DNA of 13,862 nucleotides from an uncultured bacterium. Its GTDB lineage: Bacteria; Actinomycetota; Coriobacteriia; Coriobacteriales; Atopobiaceae. Below the pieces are notes generated by a model that made no database searches, had not been told where the DNA came from, and worked only from the letters and a program-made list of their open reading frames with translations. Both the position numbers and the translations under genes were made by a program. Location: contig CAJMLD010000020.1 in the NCBI GenBank assembly GCA_905214175.1, positions 1-13,862 of the forward strand, given 5' to 3'. Shown here piece by piece: positions 1 to 7,438 of the stretch. Position 1 is the first letter of the stretch, and every line of letters starts with the position of its first letter.

Positions 1-403
1 TGTACGCGTCGCCCTCGCCGATGAACTTGTCGTCACGGATGCCGATGACATCAGCCATGAAGCTGATCATCGTGGCGGTCTCGCGCACGGTCTCGCCGTG
101 GGCGATCTGCGACTTGGACTCGTCGAGGTCCTGGAGCTGCAGGCCCAGCATGTTGGTGCCGGAGGCAAACGAGAAGCGCGTGCGGGTGGAGTTGTCGCGG
201 AAGTTGGAGACCGCGAGGCCCGAGTCGAAGATGCGCGTGGAGATGTTGCGCTCGCGCAGGTTGCGAAGGGCATCGGCAACCAGGTAGAGGGCGCGGAGCT
301 CGTCGGTGGTCTTATCCCACGTGTGCAGGAAGTCGCTGTTGTACATCTTGGAGTAGTCGAGCTTCTCGAGCTGATCGAGGTAGTTCTGGAACTTTGCGTC
401 CAT
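1..403 (-). CDS. ygeW: YgeW, knotted carbamoyltransferase (partial, N-terminal 134 residues)
   Basis: This is the N-terminal part of a carbamoyltransferase of the YgeW family, related to aspartate and ornithine transcarbamylases; the C-terminal part lies beyond the left edge. The frame is open from ATG 403-401 to base 1. The carbamoyl-phosphate-binding signature STRTR is at residues 72-76, followed by a segment with GLQLQDLDE and the strongly YgeW-like SQIAHGETVRETA and SFMADVIGIRDD. An N-terminal LDYSKMYNSDF and TWDKT also match the family. An AAGGGA ribosome site lies 8 nt before the ATG. ygeW follows ygeY after a 108-bp gap with no obvious promoter, so the two are probably co-transcribed. 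The family's physiological acceptor is not firmly known to me; the gene is part of the anaerobic purine/uric acid cluster of gut bacteria. Family assignment is secure; the function is by association. Confidence 0.93.
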   Translation of the reverse strand, partial: MDAKFQNYLDQLEKLDYSKMYNSDFLHTWDKTTDELRALYLVADALRNLRERNISTRIFDSGLAVSNFRDNSTRTRFSFASGTNMLGLQLQDLDESKSQIAHGETVRETATMISFMADVIGIRDDKFIGEGDAY

Positions 404-470
404 TCTCGTTTCCCTTTCTTTGATACACCTGGCGGGGTCTTCCCGATGACCGCTGGGTCTACGTGCAAGG

Positions 471-503
471 GCCCCGGTCGCGACGATGCGCCGCGACCGG
501 GGC
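471..503 (-). other. Intercistronic 12-bp hairpin between ygeY and ygeW
   Basis: Bases 471-482 and 492-503 form a perfect, very GC-rich 12-bp inverted repeat with a 9-nt loop. It starts 8 nt after the ygeY stop codon. No T-tract follows on the minus strand, so it is not a classical intrinsic terminator. It more likely blocks 3' exonucleases or partially attenuates transcription, setting ygeY above ygeW. The structure is seen directly; the role is inferred. Confidence 0.6.
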
Positions 504-511
504 GCAGTTAG

Positions 512-1894
512 CTACTTGATGTCGTTGCCGGTGAGGCTGGCGCGGAACTCGGTGGCGTCTCCGGTTGCCTGGCTGGGGTCGTAGAGGTTCACGGCCGCAA
601 CGTAGAGGGCAGCGCACGTGGAGAGGTCCTGCTTGTAGGTGACCTCGTTGGGCGCGTGCGCCTGGGACTCGGCACCGGGGCCAAAGCCCACGCAGGGGAT
701 GCCGTAGCGGCCCTGGATGGAGACGCAGTTCGTCGAGAAGGTCCACTTGTCGCACAGAGGCCTGCCCTCGCGCTTGTCCATGGACTTGGGGCAGCCGATG
801 CGCTTGTCGCCAAAGAGGGCCTTGTGCGCGTCGACGAGTGCCTTGACGTGGGGTGCGGACTCCTTGTTGATCCACGTGGGGAAGTAAGCCTCGGTCTCGT
901 AGACCTCGCCGGTCCAGCTGGGACGGTCGTACATGTACATGGAGACCTTCACGTCGTCGCCGTACTTCTTGACGGCGGGGAGGTTGCGGACCTCCTCGAG
1001 GCAGGACTCGTAGGTCTCGCCTGCGGTCATGCGGCGGTCGATGGAGATGGCGCAGGAATCAGCCACGGCGCAGCGCGAGGGGCTGGTATAGAAGATCTGG
1101 CTGACGGTGCAGGTGCCGCGACCCAGGAAGCGGGCGTCCTCGTAGTGCTCGGGGTTGTATTTGGGGTCGAGCATCTTGACGAGGCCCTTGATGGAGGTGG
1201 ACTCGTCGCAGCCGTTGTTGTTGAGGGCACGCACGTCAGAGATGATGTCGGCCATCTTGTAGATGGCGTTGTCGCCGCGCTCGGGCGCGGAGCCGTGGCA
1301 GGAGACGCCGTGGACGTCGACCCTGATCTCCATACGGCCGCGGTGACCGCGGTAGATGCCGCCGTCGGTGGGCTCGGTGGAGATGACGAACTCGGGCTTG
1401 ATGCCGTCGACGTTGTAGATGTACTGCCAGCACATGCCGTCGCAGTCCTCTTCCTGGACAGAGCCGACGACCATGATCTTGTAGCCCTCGGGGATGAGGT
1501 CCATGTCCTTCATCATCTTGGCCGCGTAGGTAGCGGAGGCAACGCCGCCCTCCTGGTCGGAGCCGCCACGGCCGCCGATGAGCTGGTCGTCCTCAAAGCC
1601 CTTGTAGGGGTCGAAGTCCCAGTTGTCGCGGTTGCCGATGCCAACGGTGTCGATGTGGCCGTCGATGGCGATGATCTTGTCGCCCGTGCCCATGAAGCCC
1701 ATCACGTTGCCCAGGCCGTCAACCTTGACCTCGTCAAAGCCGAGCTTCTCCATCTCGGCCTTGATGCAGGCCACAACGTCGCCCTCCTCGCAGGACTCGC
1801 TGGGGTGGGAGATCATGGCGCGCAGGAACGCGGTCATGTCCGCGTTGTAGGCCTTCGCCGCTTCCTTGATCTTGTCGTAGTCGAGTTCCTTCAT
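512..1894 (-). CDS. ygeY: YgeY, M20-family metallohydrolase of the purine-degradation cluster
   Basis: Predicted 460-residue cytoplasmic zinc-dependent hydrolase of the M20 (ArgE/DapE/CPG2) peptidase family, YgeY branch. Metal-site motifs are visible: GHIDTVG with H80 and D82, the bridging Asp in GGRGGSDQEGG (D113), the general-base/metal pair QEED (E148-E149) and the C-terminal SQAHAPNE with H413. The start is ATG 1894, preceded by a perfect AGGAGG with 5-6 nt spacing. The frame stays open upstream to 2419, but that part crosses the promoter and a tandem repeat array and is not homologous to the family. The gene is first in a ygeY-ygeW operon and has its own promoter with a palindromic operator shared with ygeX. 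In gut anaerobes ygeY is required for, or associated with, anaerobic uric acid catabolism; older annotation calls the family a selenium-metabolism hydrolase. The actual substrate is not evident from the sequence. Confidence 0.95.
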   Translation of the reverse strand: MKELDYDKIKEAAKAYNADMTAFLRAMISHPSESCEEGDVVACIKAEMEKLGFDEVKVDGLGNVMGFMGTGDKIIAIDGHIDTVGIGNRDNWDFDPYKGFEDDQLIGGRGGSDQEGGVASATYAAKMMKDMDLIPEGYKIMVVGSVQEEDCDGMCWQYIYNVDGIKPEFVISTEPTDGGIYRGHRGRMEIRVDVHGVSCHGSAPERGDNAIYKMADIISDVRALNNNGCDESTSIKGLVKMLDPKYNPEHYEDARFLGRGTCTVSQIFYTSPSRCAVADSCAISIDRRMTAGETYESCLEEVRNLPAVKKYGDDVKVSMYMYDRPSWTGEVYETEAYFPTWINKESAPHVKALVDAHKALFGDKRIGCPKSMDKREGRPLCDKWTFSTNCVSIQGRYGIPCVGFGPGAESQAHAPNEVTYKQDLSTCAALYVAAVNLYDPSQATGDATEFRASLTGNDIK

Positions 1895-1957
1895 TGGGTC
1901 CTCCTTGCATCGAGCAACGTTCTTGCTGGCTTGGTACCGTAAACAATAAGTCTGTTT

Positions 1958-2011
1958 ACCAAACTTTTTGTTTGGTTGACCTAATTTAAGCACGTGCGCG
2001 AGGGAATTCAA
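1958..2011 (-). promoter_or_regulatory. ygeY promoter with palindromic operator at the transcription start
   Basis: Reading the minus strand, a -35 like TTGAAT (2011-2006), a 17-nt spacer and a -10 like TAAATT (1988-1983) are followed 7 nt later by the palindrome ACCAAAC-TTTTT-GTTTGGT on the plus strand (1958-1976; 7-bp arms, centre 1967). The centre is 73 nt upstream of the ygeY ATG. The same arrangement occurs before ygeX. The operator would cover the start of transcription, a typical repressor position. A second overlapping inverted repeat, GTAAAC/GTTTAC, lies at 1939-1959. Matches to promoter consensus are only 4/6 per box; the palindrome is clear. Confidence 0.65.
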
Positions 2012-2070
2012 GGACCTTTGCCAAACTGCTGATTTTTGTCGCAGACGGTACTCTAGGCGCGGTGGACGGT

Positions 2071-2105
2071 GGGGCGCGAGGGCGCGGGCGAGGGGGACGG
2101 CGGGG
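2071..2105 (+). other. G-quadruplex motif, five G-runs
   Basis: The plus strand carries G-runs of 4, 3, 3, 5 and 4 at 2071-2074, 2080-2082, 2086-2088, 2092-2096 and 2102-2105, with loops of 5, 3, 3 and 5 nt. This satisfies the usual G3+N1-7 rule with one spare run. It abuts the hairpin repeat array and lies about 60 nt upstream of the ygeY -35. Chance occurrence in a GC-rich genome is possible. Confidence 0.5.
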
Positions 2106-2366
2106 TGGCGCCACAGCGACGGTTTCGTACGCACTTGCTGCTGGAACTGGCCTTGTGGCGCCAGGTTGACGCCACAACGAAGGTTTTCGTACGCACTTGC
2201 TGCCAGAACTTGCCCTGTGGCGCCGTTTTGACGCCACAGCGCGGGTCTCGTACGGAGTCGCTGCGGGAACTGGCCTTGTGGCGCCAGGCTGACGTCACAG
2301 CAAAGGTTTCCGCAACCTTCTCTGCAAAAAGTTTCCCTGTGGCGCCGTATCGACGCCACAGTAGCG
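2105..2366. repeat. Tandem 61/62-bp repeat array carrying 23-nt hairpins (four full, one partial unit)
   Basis: The right arm CGCCACA recurs at 2109, 2170, 2232, 2293 (as CGTCACA) and 2354, at intervals of 61, 62, 61 and 61 bp. The left arm TGTGGCG recurs at 2154, 2216, 2277 and 2338. Each pair forms a 7-8-bp stem with a 9-nt loop (2154-2176, 2216-2238, 2277-2299, 2338-2360). The DNA between hairpins is also repeated: CGTACG or a variant at 2126, 2188 and 2249, then a TTGCTGC-like and GAACTGGCC-like stretch, decaying in units 3 and 4. Loops alternate CCAGG(T/C)TGA, then CCGT..(T/C)GA, so a two-unit, about 123-bp higher-order repeat is visible. The array fills most of the gap between the GH3 terminator and the ygeY promoter. 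The period is not a multiple of three and no ribosome site fits, so it is not coding. Confidence 0.85.
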
Positions 2367-2385
2367 ATTTGGCCTCCGAGCTGCG

Positions 2386-2413
2386 AAAAGCCCCGGCGGC
2401 GCGATGCCACCGG
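2386..2413 (-). terminator. Probable intrinsic terminator of the GH3 gene
   Basis: On the minus strand, 31 nt after the GH3 stop codon, an 8-bp stem (2413-2406 with 2400-2393, one G-U pair) encloses a 5-nt loop and is followed by GGCTTTT. The short T-run makes it a modest terminator. It separates the glycosidase transcript from the repeat array and the ygeY promoter. Confidence 0.55.
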
Positions 2414-2443
2414 AGCCAAGCTCCCTAGTTCTTCTCGGCAGTG

Positions 2444-5239
2444 CTACTGCTGAGCGCGCCAGCGCTTCATCTTGAGGTGACGCCGCACGAAGTACGTTGC
2501 GAGCAGCGCGAACACCACGACAAACACCACCTCAACAAGCGTCAGGAGCGGACTCTGCCCGAACATCCCCACCCTAAACGTGCTCGAGGAGTTCGCCTCG
2601 GTGTAGAGGATGTTGTGGCATGCCCTACGCAGCGCCTGGTGACCCGCCGCCGTTCCAAGCGTATCGCTGGTGAGCATCTTATCCTGCATGAACGACAGGT
2701 AGAGATCGTTCCCCGCGCGCAACGCCCGGTTGATGTTCGAAGTGTCAGCGGCAAGCACGCAGTCGGTCACCACAGATCCGCGGAAGCCCCACTCGTTCCT
2801 CAGCACCTGGGTGAGAAGGGCACTGCTCTCGGCAGCGGGCGTAGTCCCCAGCCGGTTGTACGAGCTCATCATCGCCATGGCACCGCCCTCCTTCGCGGCA
2901 AGCTCGAACGGTCTCAGGTACACCTCGCGCATGGACTGCTCGTTTGCCCAGGTCACAAGACCACCGGCGTCGCAACGGTGAGTCTCCTGATCGTTCAGGG
3001 CAAAGTGCTTGACGTAGCAGTACACACCCTGAGACTGGATGCCGCGGACCTCCGCCGCCACAATCTTGCCGGTGAGCAGGCCGTCTTCGCTCACGTACTC
3101 GTAATTGCGGCCACCGAAGGGCGAGCGGTGCGTGTCGGCACCGGGAGCATACAGGCCGCCGACCTTAAGGGCAGTCGCCTCCTGCGCGAACAGCTCCCCC
3201 AGGTGCTCCGCGAGCGCCGTGTTCCAGGTGTAGCCGAGCACGCTCTGACCGGTGAGCTGCGTGCCGTTGTAGCGGGCCATGATGTTGTTCACGCCGTTGG
3301 GGCCATCGCACTCCACGATTGCGGGCTTGCCCACGCTCTTTGCCGAGAAGGTCATCCAGCCACCGTTGGAGACGAGCATCTTCTGCTCGTCAAGCGACAT
3401 CTGGTCGAGAAGCTTGTCCCACTGGGGGTCGTCATAGTCGAGACCGGTCATGTCCGCCAGGGTAAGGCCGTTCCTTGCGCCGTAGGTCACATCCTCGACA
3501 TCGGGGTTGTCGAGCGACGCCGGGTTGTCCAGCGCGTCCTTGACCTCGGCAGAGGCCTCCTTCTCGGCAGGCGCCATCGTGGGGAAGGTCCCCGCCCAGT
3601 CTGCGCGCGAGAGGTACGTGACGCCATCGCCGTTGCTCACGTCGTCAAACTGGTTGGTTGCCGCCACGTTATCCGTCGAGCGGGCGCCGTCGTGGGCGCC
3701 GTCGTAGATGTAGTCACGGTCGACGGTCACCGTGCGCGTATCGATGACGTCGTGGGAGTTGTGACGCAGGCTCACCTGGTAGTCGCCCGCCTCGAGCACG
3801 TAGGCACCGCCCGTTGCCTTGACGCCCGTGTAGTCGTAGCTGGCCATATCCTCATGCGTCCAGCTAATCCGCAGCGTTTGGGTCTCTCCGGGCTCAAGCA
3901 GCTTGGTCTTGTCGAAGCCGGCAAGGACAACGGAGCTCTTCTCGATGCCGCCCGGGGTGTAGGGGGCGCTGTAGTAGGCTTCGACCACGTCCTTGCCCGC
4001 CACGTCACCGGTGTTGGTCACGTCGACGGTCATCGTGATCGTGGTACCGTCGTCCGTGAGGTCCGCGAGCTTTTCGTCGAAGGTGGTGTACGAGAGGCCA
4101 TAGCCAAACGGGTACTGCACCGTTGATGCATAGTCGATGAAGCCATCTGCTGCCGCAGTCTCGTAGTAGCGGTACCCTACGTAGATACCCTCGGCATAGT
4201 CCACAAAGTGCACGTTCTCGGTACCAGAGGTAGCATCCCCCGAGCCTGCGAACAGCGACTGGTTGGTGTGCTGGACGTTGGTGTAGTCGTGCGCGCCAAA
4301 GTTGTAGTAGCTCGGCGCGCTCTCGACGGCGTACGGGAAGGTGTCCACGGTGCGCCCGCTTGGGTTCACGGCACCGGTGAGCACCTTGCCAATGGCATCG
4401 CAGCCCGTCGCGCCAGGCGTGCCCACCCACAGGGCGGCGTCGACCGCGGGGTTCTCAACAAATCCCAGCTCCATGGCATTGGGGCTGTTGAGCACCACGA
4501 TCACGCGATCGAAGTTGCCCTCGACCATGGCGAGAAGGTCTTCCTCGTTCGGGGTGAGCTCAAGGTAGCTGCGACCCGCCTCGGAGCCCTCGTATGCCGC
4601 CATGTCCGTGGGAAGGTCGAAGCCCTCGCCGCCCTTGCGGGTGAGAACCACGATCGCCGTGTCGGAGTATGCCTTGGCGTCGTCGATGACGTCCTGCGTG
4701 TAGCTTGACTGGGGCAGCTCGTAGAGGTTCCAGTCGGTGCCGACAAGCCCCATGTCCTTGGACGAGGATGCATTGTCATCGTAGAACTGCTCGAGGTTGG
4801 GGTTCACGGAGAGGCCCGCATCCTCAAGGCCCTGGTAGAAGGTTACGTTGCTACTGGTGTCGCCCGATCCGGAGCCCGTGCCACCGTAGCTGAAGTTGTT
4901 GCCGACCGTGGAGCCAAAGACGTTCACCTTGGACACGCCGGAAAGCGGCAGCACGTTCCCCTCGTTCTTGAGAAGCGTGATGCCCTCGGACTCCACCTCC
5001 TCAGTGATGTCGCGCGTTGCCTGTGTTGCCTGCTGCACCTCCGAAGACTCCATGTCCGGCCTGCTGGTAAACGTGGTCGCCAGGTCGGCATACGGCGCAA
5101 CGACCACGCCAAACACAAGCGCCACCGCAACAACGAGCACCGAAACGATGCACATGATCACGAAGAGCGCCTTCTTTGGTCGCTTCACTGCCTTTGCGGG
5201 CTTGTCCTTCTCGGCAAGTCCGTCCTTCTCGTGTGCCAT
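2444..5239 (-). CDS. Membrane-anchored GH3 glycosidase with inverted domain order
   Basis: Predicted 931-residue exo-acting beta-glycosidase of family GH3 (beta-glucosidase/xylosidase-like), facing outwards. Domains are in reverse order for the family. After a basic N-terminus (KRPKK) and a transmembrane helix at about 24-48 comes the GH3 C-terminal alpha/beta domain (ITLLKNEGNVLPL, 87-99). A fibronectin-III-like domain follows around 380-490 (VEAYYSAPYTPGG), and the catalytic TIM barrel comes last (about 605-850). The barrel keeps the KHFALNDQE motif (K744-H745) and the nucleophile in WGFRGSVVTD (D826). A second helix at about 897-918 is followed by a basic tail (RRHLKMKR), so both ends are predicted inside and the enzyme outside. 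The ATG at 5239 follows GGAGGGAAGGG. A TTG start 13 codons upstream has no ribosome site. The substrate cannot be told from sequence. A divergent LytTR two-component pair starts 140 bp away. Confidence 0.9.
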   Translation of the reverse strand: MAHEKDGLAEKDKPAKAVKRPKKALFVIMCIVSVLVVAVALVFGVVVAPYADLATTFTSRPDMESSEVQQATQATRDITEEVESEGITLLKNEGNVLPLSGVSKVNVFGSTVGNNFSYGGTGSGSGDTSSNVTFYQGLEDAGLSVNPNLEQFYDDNASSSKDMGLVGTDWNLYELPQSSYTQDVIDDAKAYSDTAIVVLTRKGGEGFDLPTDMAAYEGSEAGRSYLELTPNEEDLLAMVEGNFDRVIVVLNSPNAMELGFVENPAVDAALWVGTPGATGCDAIGKVLTGAVNPSGRTVDTFPYAVESAPSYYNFGAHDYTNVQHTNQSLFAGSGDATSGTENVHFVDYAEGIYVGYRYYETAAADGFIDYASTVQYPFGYGLSYTTFDEKLADLTDDGTTITMTVDVTNTGDVAGKDVVEAYYSAPYTPGGIEKSSVVLAGFDKTKLLEPGETQTLRISWTHEDMASYDYTGVKATGGAYVLEAGDYQVSLRHNSHDVIDTRTVTVDRDYIYDGAHDGARSTDNVAATNQFDDVSNGDGVTYLSRADWAGTFPTMAPAEKEASAEVKDALDNPASLDNPDVEDVTYGARNGLTLADMTGLDYDDPQWDKLLDQMSLDEQKMLVSNGGWMTFSAKSVGKPAIVECDGPNGVNNIMARYNGTQLTGQSVLGYTWNTALAEHLGELFAQEATALKVGGLYAPGADTHRSPFGGRNYEYVSEDGLLTGKIVAAEVRGIQSQGVYCYVKHFALNDQETHRCDAGGLVTWANEQSMREVYLRPFELAAKEGGAMAMMSSYNRLGTTPAAESSALLTQVLRNEWGFRGSVVTDCVLAADTSNINRALRAGNDLYLSFMQDKMLTSDTLGTAAGHQALRRACHNILYTEANSSSTFRVGMFGQSPLLTLVEVVFVVVFALLATYFVRRHLKMKRWRAQQ

Positions 5240-5379
5240 CTTTCCCTTCCCTCCTGCATTGCCGCCCGCATCCTCCAAGAGCGGGCACCTTCAGACACCC
5301 ACATGCTCTCCAAAGCGGCGATAATGCGGGAGGCGCTGTCATAATCGGGTGATGGGCACGACTTAGTTGGGAGGCGAGC
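5240..5379. promoter_or_regulatory. Divergent intergenic region between GH3 gene and LytTR regulator gene
   Basis: This 140-bp gap must hold promoters for both divergent units. The clearest feature is an imperfect direct repeat, ATAATGCGGG (5321-5330) and ATAATCGGGT (5341-5350), 20 bp apart. That is close to the two-turn spacing of direct repeats bound by LytTR regulators, so it is a candidate autoregulatory and glycosidase-control site. No convincing -35/-10 pair could be assigned. Confidence 0.35.
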
Positions 5380-6096
5380 ATGGCGTATAGGATCCTGATC
5401 GTTGAGGACTCCCCTGCCGAGGCGGACGTCCTTCGTGGACACCTCAGCGGCTACGCCGCCGAGAGGGGCCTCTCGTTTGCCGTCACCGTGTTGTCTTCGG
5501 CAATAGAGTTCGTGAACGGCAACCACCCGGCAGACCTCATCTTCATGGACATCGACCTGCCTGGCATCAACGGCATGGAAGCGGCGCAGATCCTGCGGGG
5601 CTACGACGAGCAGACGCCGCTTGTGTTTGTGACAAACCTGGCGCAGTACGCCATCAAGGGATACCAGGTGGACGCCCTCGACTTCATGGTGAAGCCGGTG
5701 GCCTACGATGACTTCTCGCTGCGCATGGACCGTGCCATGCGCGTTGTCCGACGTTCCGCCAATACGACCGTGGCCATTCCCACGCCCGACGGGGTGCGCG
5801 TGGTGCGCCTGGCAGACATCCTCTACGTGGACATCATCAAGCATGACCTGCACTACCACCTCGCCGGAGAGAGCGAGCCCCTGCGGTTGCGCGGCACGAT
5901 TAGCCAGCTCACCAAGGACCTTGCCGACAAGGACTTCCTCAAGATCTCTGCAGGCTGCGTGATCAACATGGCGCAGGTGGAGCGCATACGGCAGACCTCC
6001 GTGGTGATGTCCGACGGAACCGAGCTCTTTTACAGCAGGTCGCAGCGAAAGCATGCGCTTGAGCGGCTGACTGCCTACGTGGGGAGAAGCGCATGA
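5380..6096 (+). CDS. LytTR-family response regulator (AgrA/LytR type)
   Basis: Predicted 238-residue cytoplasmic transcription regulator. The receiver domain covers about 1-120, with acidic pocket E9-D10, phospho-acceptor D57 in FMDIDLPGING, T85, and K105-P106. A LytTR DNA-binding domain covers about 137-235 (IPTPDGVRVVRLADILYVD, then DFLKISAGCVINMAQVERI). The start ATG follows GGGAGG by 6 nt. The stop overlaps the next gene's start by 4 bp (ATGA), so it is translationally coupled to the kinase. No agrD-like peptide gene is present nearby, so the signal is unknown. The position divergent to the GH3 gene suggests, but does not prove, control of the glycosidase. Confidence 0.93.
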   Translation: MAYRILIVEDSPAEADVLRGHLSGYAAERGLSFAVTVLSSAIEFVNGNHPADLIFMDIDLPGINGMEAAQILRGYDEQTPLVFVTNLAQYAIKGYQVDALDFMVKPVAYDDFSLRMDRAMRVVRRSANTTVAIPTPDGVRVVRLADILYVDIIKHDLHYHLAGESEPLRLRGTISQLTKDLADKDFLKISAGCVINMAQVERIRQTSVVMSDGTELFYSRSQRKHALERLTAYVGRSA

Positions 6097-7427
6097 TGGA
6101 GCAGGTATTGCTCGCGGTGCTGAGCACGACCGGTCTGCTCGTGCGCGTTGCCTTGGGAATCGCCCTCTTTGCAGGGGCGCTGGCACCTCGCGAGCACTTC
6201 GCACGACGTATGCTTATTGTCGTGCTCTTTCTTGGTGCCTCGATCGCCGTGCTCTTCTCGGCCGGAGCCGTGTTCCCCACCCTCACGCGCACGCAGACGT
6301 ATGCCGTTGAACTTGTGCTCTTCTCGACCTTGCTTGCGGGCTGCTCAGGTGCGGTGACCTACCTCTTTGACGCCTCCATCTGGACGGCGCTCTTCTGCTG
6401 CTCGGCGGGGTATGCGGTGCAGAACCTTGCCTCAGGCATCGGCGAGACAGTATGGCTGTTCATCGCCGGAACCGGATCCGAAGCGGCGTTTGGCCGAGAG
6501 GAACTTTTCAGCACGTTTGGCCTTGTGACCTGGACCACCACGATTGCCGTCTACGCGGTTGCATATCCACTCATCACGCGCAGGCTGAGCCGTCGTGGCC
6601 TGGAGCAGGTGAGCGATCGGTCGATGATCGTGATGATGGCGGTGGTCATTCTCATGGTCATTGGCTTTGACCTGGTAATCAAGGGTCTTTGCGAGATGGG
6701 CATACCGGTGGCCTACGCGCTGATGCTTCGGTTTGTGCACGGTTTTATCTGCGTCTTCACCGTCTGGATGGAATACGAGCTGCTGGTTAATCGCAAACTT
6801 GCGTCGGAGAAGGACACGACGGAGCGCGTGCTTGCGGAGCGCGAGCGACAGTACGAGCGGAGCCGCGAGAGCATCGAGGCAATCAACATCAAATGCCATG
6901 ACCTGCGCCACCAGATACGAACGCTGGCAGGGGGCGGAACCGCGGTTGACCCAACCGTGCTAGCAGACGTCGCACGGGAGGTAGACGTGTACGATGCGGC
7001 AGTGCACTCGGGCAACGAGGCGCTGGACACCATCCTCACCGAGAAGAGCCTCATCTGTCAGCGCGAGGGCATCACGCTCACCTGCGTGGCAGATGGGACG
7101 GCGCTTGGCTCCATGGCGGCGGCGGACATCTACGCCTTGTTTGGCAACGCCCTCGACAACGCCATCGAGGCAGCTCGCGGGACAACCCGGCGATCCATCT
7201 CGCTGGTGGTACGACGTGCGATGGGTGTGACCTCTGTGAGCGTCGAGAACTACTACAACCCCACCGCGCAACCGAGCTTTGAGGACGGGCTACCGCAGAC
7301 GACGAAGGCCGACAAGGCCAATCACGGATTTGGCATGCGGTCCATGCGTGCAATCGTCGAGCAATACGGCGGAACGCTCGTGGCACGGGCCGAGAACGGG
7401 GTCTTCCACCTGGACATCATGCTGTAA
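6093..7427 (+). CDS. GHKL sensor histidine kinase, AgrC-like (HPK10 group)
   Basis: Predicted 444-residue membrane kinase, cognate to the LytTR regulator just upstream. The N-terminal half has about seven hydrophobic segments (roughly 6-30, 40-61, 70-92, 94-115, 138-161, 178-196, 205-225). A short coiled-coil linker rich in Glu and Arg (about 232-263) precedes the phospho-acceptor H269 in KCHDLRHQIR, the typical form for the AgrC/CitA-like group. The ATP-binding domain keeps the N box NALDNAIEA (N352, N356) and the G box HGFGMRSM (411-418); no second G box is needed in this HATPase_c_5 type. Such multi-pass sensors usually detect peptides or envelope state without a large outer domain. The ligand is unknown. 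The gene ends in a convergent gap facing the BceB-like permease. Confidence 0.93.
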   Translation: MMEQVLLAVLSTTGLLVRVALGIALFAGALAPREHFARRMLIVVLFLGASIAVLFSAGAVFPTLTRTQTYAVELVLFSTLLAGCSGAVTYLFDASIWTALFCCSAGYAVQNLASGIGETVWLFIAGTGSEAAFGREELFSTFGLVTWTTTIAVYAVAYPLITRRLSRRGLEQVSDRSMIVMMAVVILMVIGFDLVIKGLCEMGIPVAYALMLRFVHGFICVFTVWMEYELLVNRKLASEKDTTERVLAERERQYERSRESIEAINIKCHDLRHQIRTLAGGGTAVDPTVLADVAREVDVYDAAVHSGNEALDTILTEKSLICQREGITLTCVADGTALGSMAAADIYALFGNALDNAIEAARGTTRRSISLVVRRAMGVTSVSVENYYNPTAQPSFEDGLPQTTKADKANHGFGMRSMRAIVEQYGGTLVARAENGVFHLDIML

Positions 7428-7438
7428 GTTGGATTGCG

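Noticed and set aside
656..1942. Long plus-strand open frame opposite ygeY (428 codons)
   Set aside because: Low-complexity Val/Ala/Asp/Leu-rich shadow of ygeY, typical of high-GC antisense frames. The same holds for 2441-4126, 8373-9698 and 12340-13782.
2105..2366. Array with regular spacing and palindromic repeats resembles a small CRISPR
   Set aside because: The segments between hairpins are similar to each other rather than unique, loops alternate in type, and no cas genes are near.
1895..2419. 175-codon N-terminal extension of ygeY in frame
   Set aside because: It crosses the promoter, operator and tandem repeats, shows no family similarity, and a perfect AGGAGG precedes the internal ATG at 1894.
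2069..2428. Plus-strand frame across the repeat array (119 codons)
   Set aside because: No ribosome site; the 61-bp period shifts the reading frame each unit; open frames exist in several phases because of high GC.
5240..5278. TTG start extending the GH3 protein by 13 residues
   Set aside because: No ribosome site before it, whereas GGAGGGAAGGG precedes the ATG at 5239.
5303..5344. 13-codon plus-strand frame upstream of the LytTR regulator as a signal peptide gene
   Set aside because: No ribosome site, no cysteine/serine ring or leader features of an AgrD-like peptide, and it spans the likely promoter region.
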